A stretch of DNA of 52,194 bases from Leptolyngbya sp. Cla-17 (GTDB lineage Bacteria > Cyanobacteriota > Cyanobacteriia > Leptolyngbyales > Leptolyngbyaceae). This document shows, piece after piece, positions 50,058-52,194 of the stretch. Below the pieces are notes generated by a model. It ran no database searches. It was not told where the DNA came from and saw only the letters and a program-made list of their open reading frames with translations. Every line of letters begins with the position of its first letter. The stretch's first letter is position 1. The stretch is taken from positions 41,492 through 93,685 of the forward strand of contig NZ_JAEVYN010000008.1 in assembly GCF_016807185.1 (NCBI RefSeq), in the 5' to 3' direction. The position numbers and the translations under genes are program-made.

Positions 50058-50336
50058 TCGCCACAACAACAGTGGGTGGAGTATTTGAAGTGATGAATTT
50101 GGAATTTTGAAATAACTCATGCCGCGAAACCAAAGGGGGGCAACCCAACGACAGAGCTTAGCCGCCCCGACCGCTGTCCCGTGCAGCTTGAATCAAGGGA
50201 CGATAGACACCAGTTGGATGGAGTCTGTGGGAGGTTAGATCACTTGAACAATCGTTAACTTGTTTTTATGCTGGGAATACTAGTGGGAATTTAGGCACAC
50301 TTTCCTATCTGCTTCCTTCACTGAAATTATTAACTA

Positions 50337-52194
50337 ATGCACTCTTTACCCAGTCACCGTTCCAAGTCGATGGGTTTTGCCAACGATGCAGCCTGTCAAG
50401 AGGCAGGAGCAACTTCTTTGATGTGGTTAAACCGAGTAATCAACACGATTCCCCAAGCAGTGTACTGGAAAGATCAAAACAATCAATTTTTAGGATGCAA
50501 CCAGGCATTTGCCCACGCGGCGGGTTTGACCGATCCAGACGCAATTTTAGGCAAGTCAGCAGTGGAATTACCAGACGACATGCAGTCACAGCTATTGAGC
50601 GATCGCGATCGCGTCGTCCTGCAAACGAACCAGCCTGAGCACCACACCTTAGACCTGACAGATACCCGGAAGTGTCCGACTTGGGTTAACATTCAAAAAT
50701 TGCCTCTACAGGATGATTACGGTAGCGCGATCGGCGTGGTCTGCACGATTGAAGATATTACCTGTGCGAAACAAGCCGAACTACAACTACAACAGTCAGA
50801 AGCAGGCATTTTGGTGGCACCTGCTATTACTGAAACCCAAGAGTCTGACCATCAGCTAAGAGATTCAAAGACTTTTCTAAGTCATGTTTTAAATGGAGTA
50901 GATGATCCCATCTTTGTCAAAGATCGCGATCATCGTTGGGTGTTGATGAATGATTCATTTTGCCGATTTTTAGGTCGAGATCGCGCTGAGTTACTCAACA
51001 AAACTGACTATGATTTTTTTCCAAAAGCAGAAGCCGACCTGTTTTGGCAAAAAGATGAATGGCTTTTTATTAGCGGCAACACCGATGAAAATGAAAATTC
51101 TTTCACAGGTAACGATGGCAAAACCGTTACCATTTCCACCAAAAAATCTCCTTTTACCGATCAAAACAACCATCAATTTTTGGTTGGCACCATTCGAGAT
51201 ATTACCGATCGCAAGCAAACAGAATTTGCTTTAGAGGATTTAAATGAAGCATGGGAGGCTCGTGTGGAAGTCCGTACTGCTGCTTTGCGAGAAAGTGAAG
51301 CCCGCCTCAGAACATTGATGGCGAACCTACCGGTTGGAGTATGGGCAACTGATGCGACTGCTCGCTATATCGTTCAAAATCCTACGTCGTTTGAGCAATG
51401 GGGCGATTTGATTGGAAAACAGCCTCAAGACCTAGACTTGCCATCAGAAGTGATTGACACTTGGTTGGAAGAGCAGCGTCGCATTTTGGCTGGCGAAATT
51501 ATCCGTAAAGAAGATTGCCATCGGCATGATGGTCATGTCTGGTTCTACTCTACGATTTTGGCTCCGATTTGGGATGGCGATCTCATCATCGGGTTACTAG
51601 GAGTATCCACTGATATCACGGAGCAAAAACGGACGGAAGCCGCCTTACGAGAAAATGAAGATACGCTTAGAGGCATTTTGCAAAACATGCCGGTGATGAT
51701 GGATGCGTTTGATGAAAATGGCACTATCATCACCTGGAACAGTGAATGTGAAAGGGTTACCGGGTATAGCGCCAATGAGGTTATTGGCAACCCCAATGTG
51801 ATTGAGTTGCTCTATCCTGACCCGGTTTATCGAGATGAGATGATGCAAATATGGGCGCAACTTGGCGACAACTATCGCAATTGGGAATGGAAGATTTGGT
51901 GTAAGGATGGCACGGTTAAGACGGTGTTATGGTCGAATCTATCGGGGCAGTTTCCGGTTCCGGGTTGGGCGAGTTGGGGCATCGCCATTGATATTAGCGA
52001 TCGCAAACAAGCCGAGCTTCAGCTCCAAGCTTCTGAAAACTGCTTGAGGCAACAGGCACAAGAATTAACCGATACTTTAAAGGAATTACAGCGCACCCAA
52101 TCTCAACTGGTGCAAAGCGAGAAAATGTCGAGCCTGGGACAATTGGTGGCAGGCGTTGCCCACGAAATCAACAATCCAGTCAATTTTATCTATG
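50337..52194 (+). CDS. PAS histidine kinase, N-terminal part (continues at base 1)
   Basis: 619 codons plus one base, open to the window end and completed by bases 1-794 (883 residues in all). An in-frame stop at 50331 fixes the ATG at 50337 as the earliest start; no ribosome site is clear. Four PAS-type sensor domains are visible: IPQAVYWKDQNNQFLGCNQA, GVDDPIFVKDRDHRWVLMND, LPVGVWATDATARYIVQNPT and MPVMMDAFDENGTIITWNSE, each closed by a D-I-T/S-x-x-K-like end (TIRDITDRKQ, VSTDITEQKR, AIDISDRKQA). A coiled coil leads to the H-box VAGVAHEINNPVNFIY with the phospho-acceptor His609. No membrane segment, so it is a cytoplasmic sensor, perhaps of redox or a ligand. Its partner regulator is not on this replicon. 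Confidence 0.93.
   Translation, partial: MHSLPSHRSKSMGFANDAACQEAGATSLMWLNRVINTIPQAVYWKDQNNQFLGCNQAFAHAAGLTDPDAILGKSAVELPDDMQSQLLSDRDRVVLQTNQPEHHTLDLTDTRKCPTWVNIQKLPLQDDYGSAIGVVCTIEDITCAKQAELQLQQSEAGILVAPAITETQESDHQLRDSKTFLSHVLNGVDDPIFVKDRDHRWVLMNDSFCRFLGRDRAELLNKTDYDFFPKAEADLFWQKDEWLFISGNTDENENSFTGNDGKTVTISTKKSPFTDQNNHQFLVGTIRDITDRKQTEFALEDLNEAWEARVEVRTAALRESEARLRTLMANLPVGVWATDATARYIVQNPTSFEQWGDLIGKQPQDLDLPSEVIDTWLEEQRRILAGEIIRKEDCHRHDGHVWFYSTILAPIWDGDLIIGLLGVSTDITEQKRTEAALRENEDTLRGILQNMPVMMDAFDENGTIITWNSECERVTGYSANEVIGNPNVIELLYPDPVYRDEMMQIWAQLGDNYRNWEWKIWCKDGTVKTVLWSNLSGQFPVPGWASWGIAIDISDRKQAELQLQASENCLRQQAQELTDTLKELQRTQSQLVQSEKMSSLGQLVAGVAHEINNPVNFIY

Noticed and set aside
50100..50225. 39-codon frame starting MPRNQRGATQRQ
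   Set aside because: No ribosome site or family match; it sits among repeat debris upstream of the kinase.
1..52194. tRNA or rRNA genes
   Set aside because: No conserved tRNA or rRNA segments were recognised by eye; a dedicated scan was not possible.

Overview
The window looks like one complete circular replicon, a 52,194-bp cyanobacterial plasmid cut open inside a gene. The last bases encode the first part of a PAS-histidine kinase up to its H-box and end one base into a codon. Bases 1-2 complete that codon and the kinase continues in frame to its stop at 794. The plasmid reading is supported by a parA/parB pair, a primase-like replication protein, an iteron-like cluster, many insertion sequences, and no rRNA or tRNA that I could recognise. 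A cyanobacterial host is suggested by many GCGATCGC (HIP1-type) sites, secreted TPR-CHAT proteins, an orthocaspase, Uma2, and a cyanobacterial-style kinase H-box.

Layout. (1) 1-12.0 kb is the backbone: an AEP-primase-like protein, a Uma2 nuclease paired with a ribbon-helix-helix protein, and a compact operon (4.1-8.7 kb) of a DNA-binding protein, a CHAP-like cell-wall hydrolase with a frameshift, two membrane proteins and a membrane-anchored P-loop ATPase. Next come an iteron-like array, a secreted SNase-like nuclease, an HTH protein and a large tyrosine recombinase. (2) 12.4-15.9 kb is a damaged zone: a ribbon-helix-helix gene split by an IS5-type element, a double-HTH protein and a group II intron reverse transcriptase stub. 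(3) 15.9-30.0 kb is the most striking part: three large exported TPR-CHAT proteins, an exported caspase-DUF4384 protein, a membrane TPR protein and a FecR-like TPR protein, all on the plus strand. Degenerate 21-nt repeats fill the gaps beside the CHAT genes. (4) 30.4-48.0 kb is a segment bounded by inverted copies of a 0.44-kb sequence carrying evenly spaced GTTATGCAGAA motifs. It holds a kinase-like phosphotransferase, an IS630 nested in an IS5-type element, an IS110 element, two GNAT genes arranged as integron cassettes with an attC site, a PDDEXK nuclease coupled to a small tyrosine recombinase, parAB, another GNAT, a broken yccF, hypothetical genes and an IS4 element with a 9-bp target duplication. 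(5) 48.0-52.2 kb has small exported proteins, repeat debris and the start of the kinase gene.

How it fits together. Replication and partition are probably handled by the primase-like protein, the iteron region and ParAB. The 4.1-8.7 kb operon looks like envelope-spanning machinery, perhaps for DNA transfer, although no relaxase was recognised. The CHAT/caspase island is predicted to act outside the cytoplasm, unlike CRISPR-linked TPR-CHAT proteases, and is the best candidate for an undescribed system. The rest is accessory cargo brought in by several kinds of mobile DNA. All calls come from reading the sequence; no database search was run.
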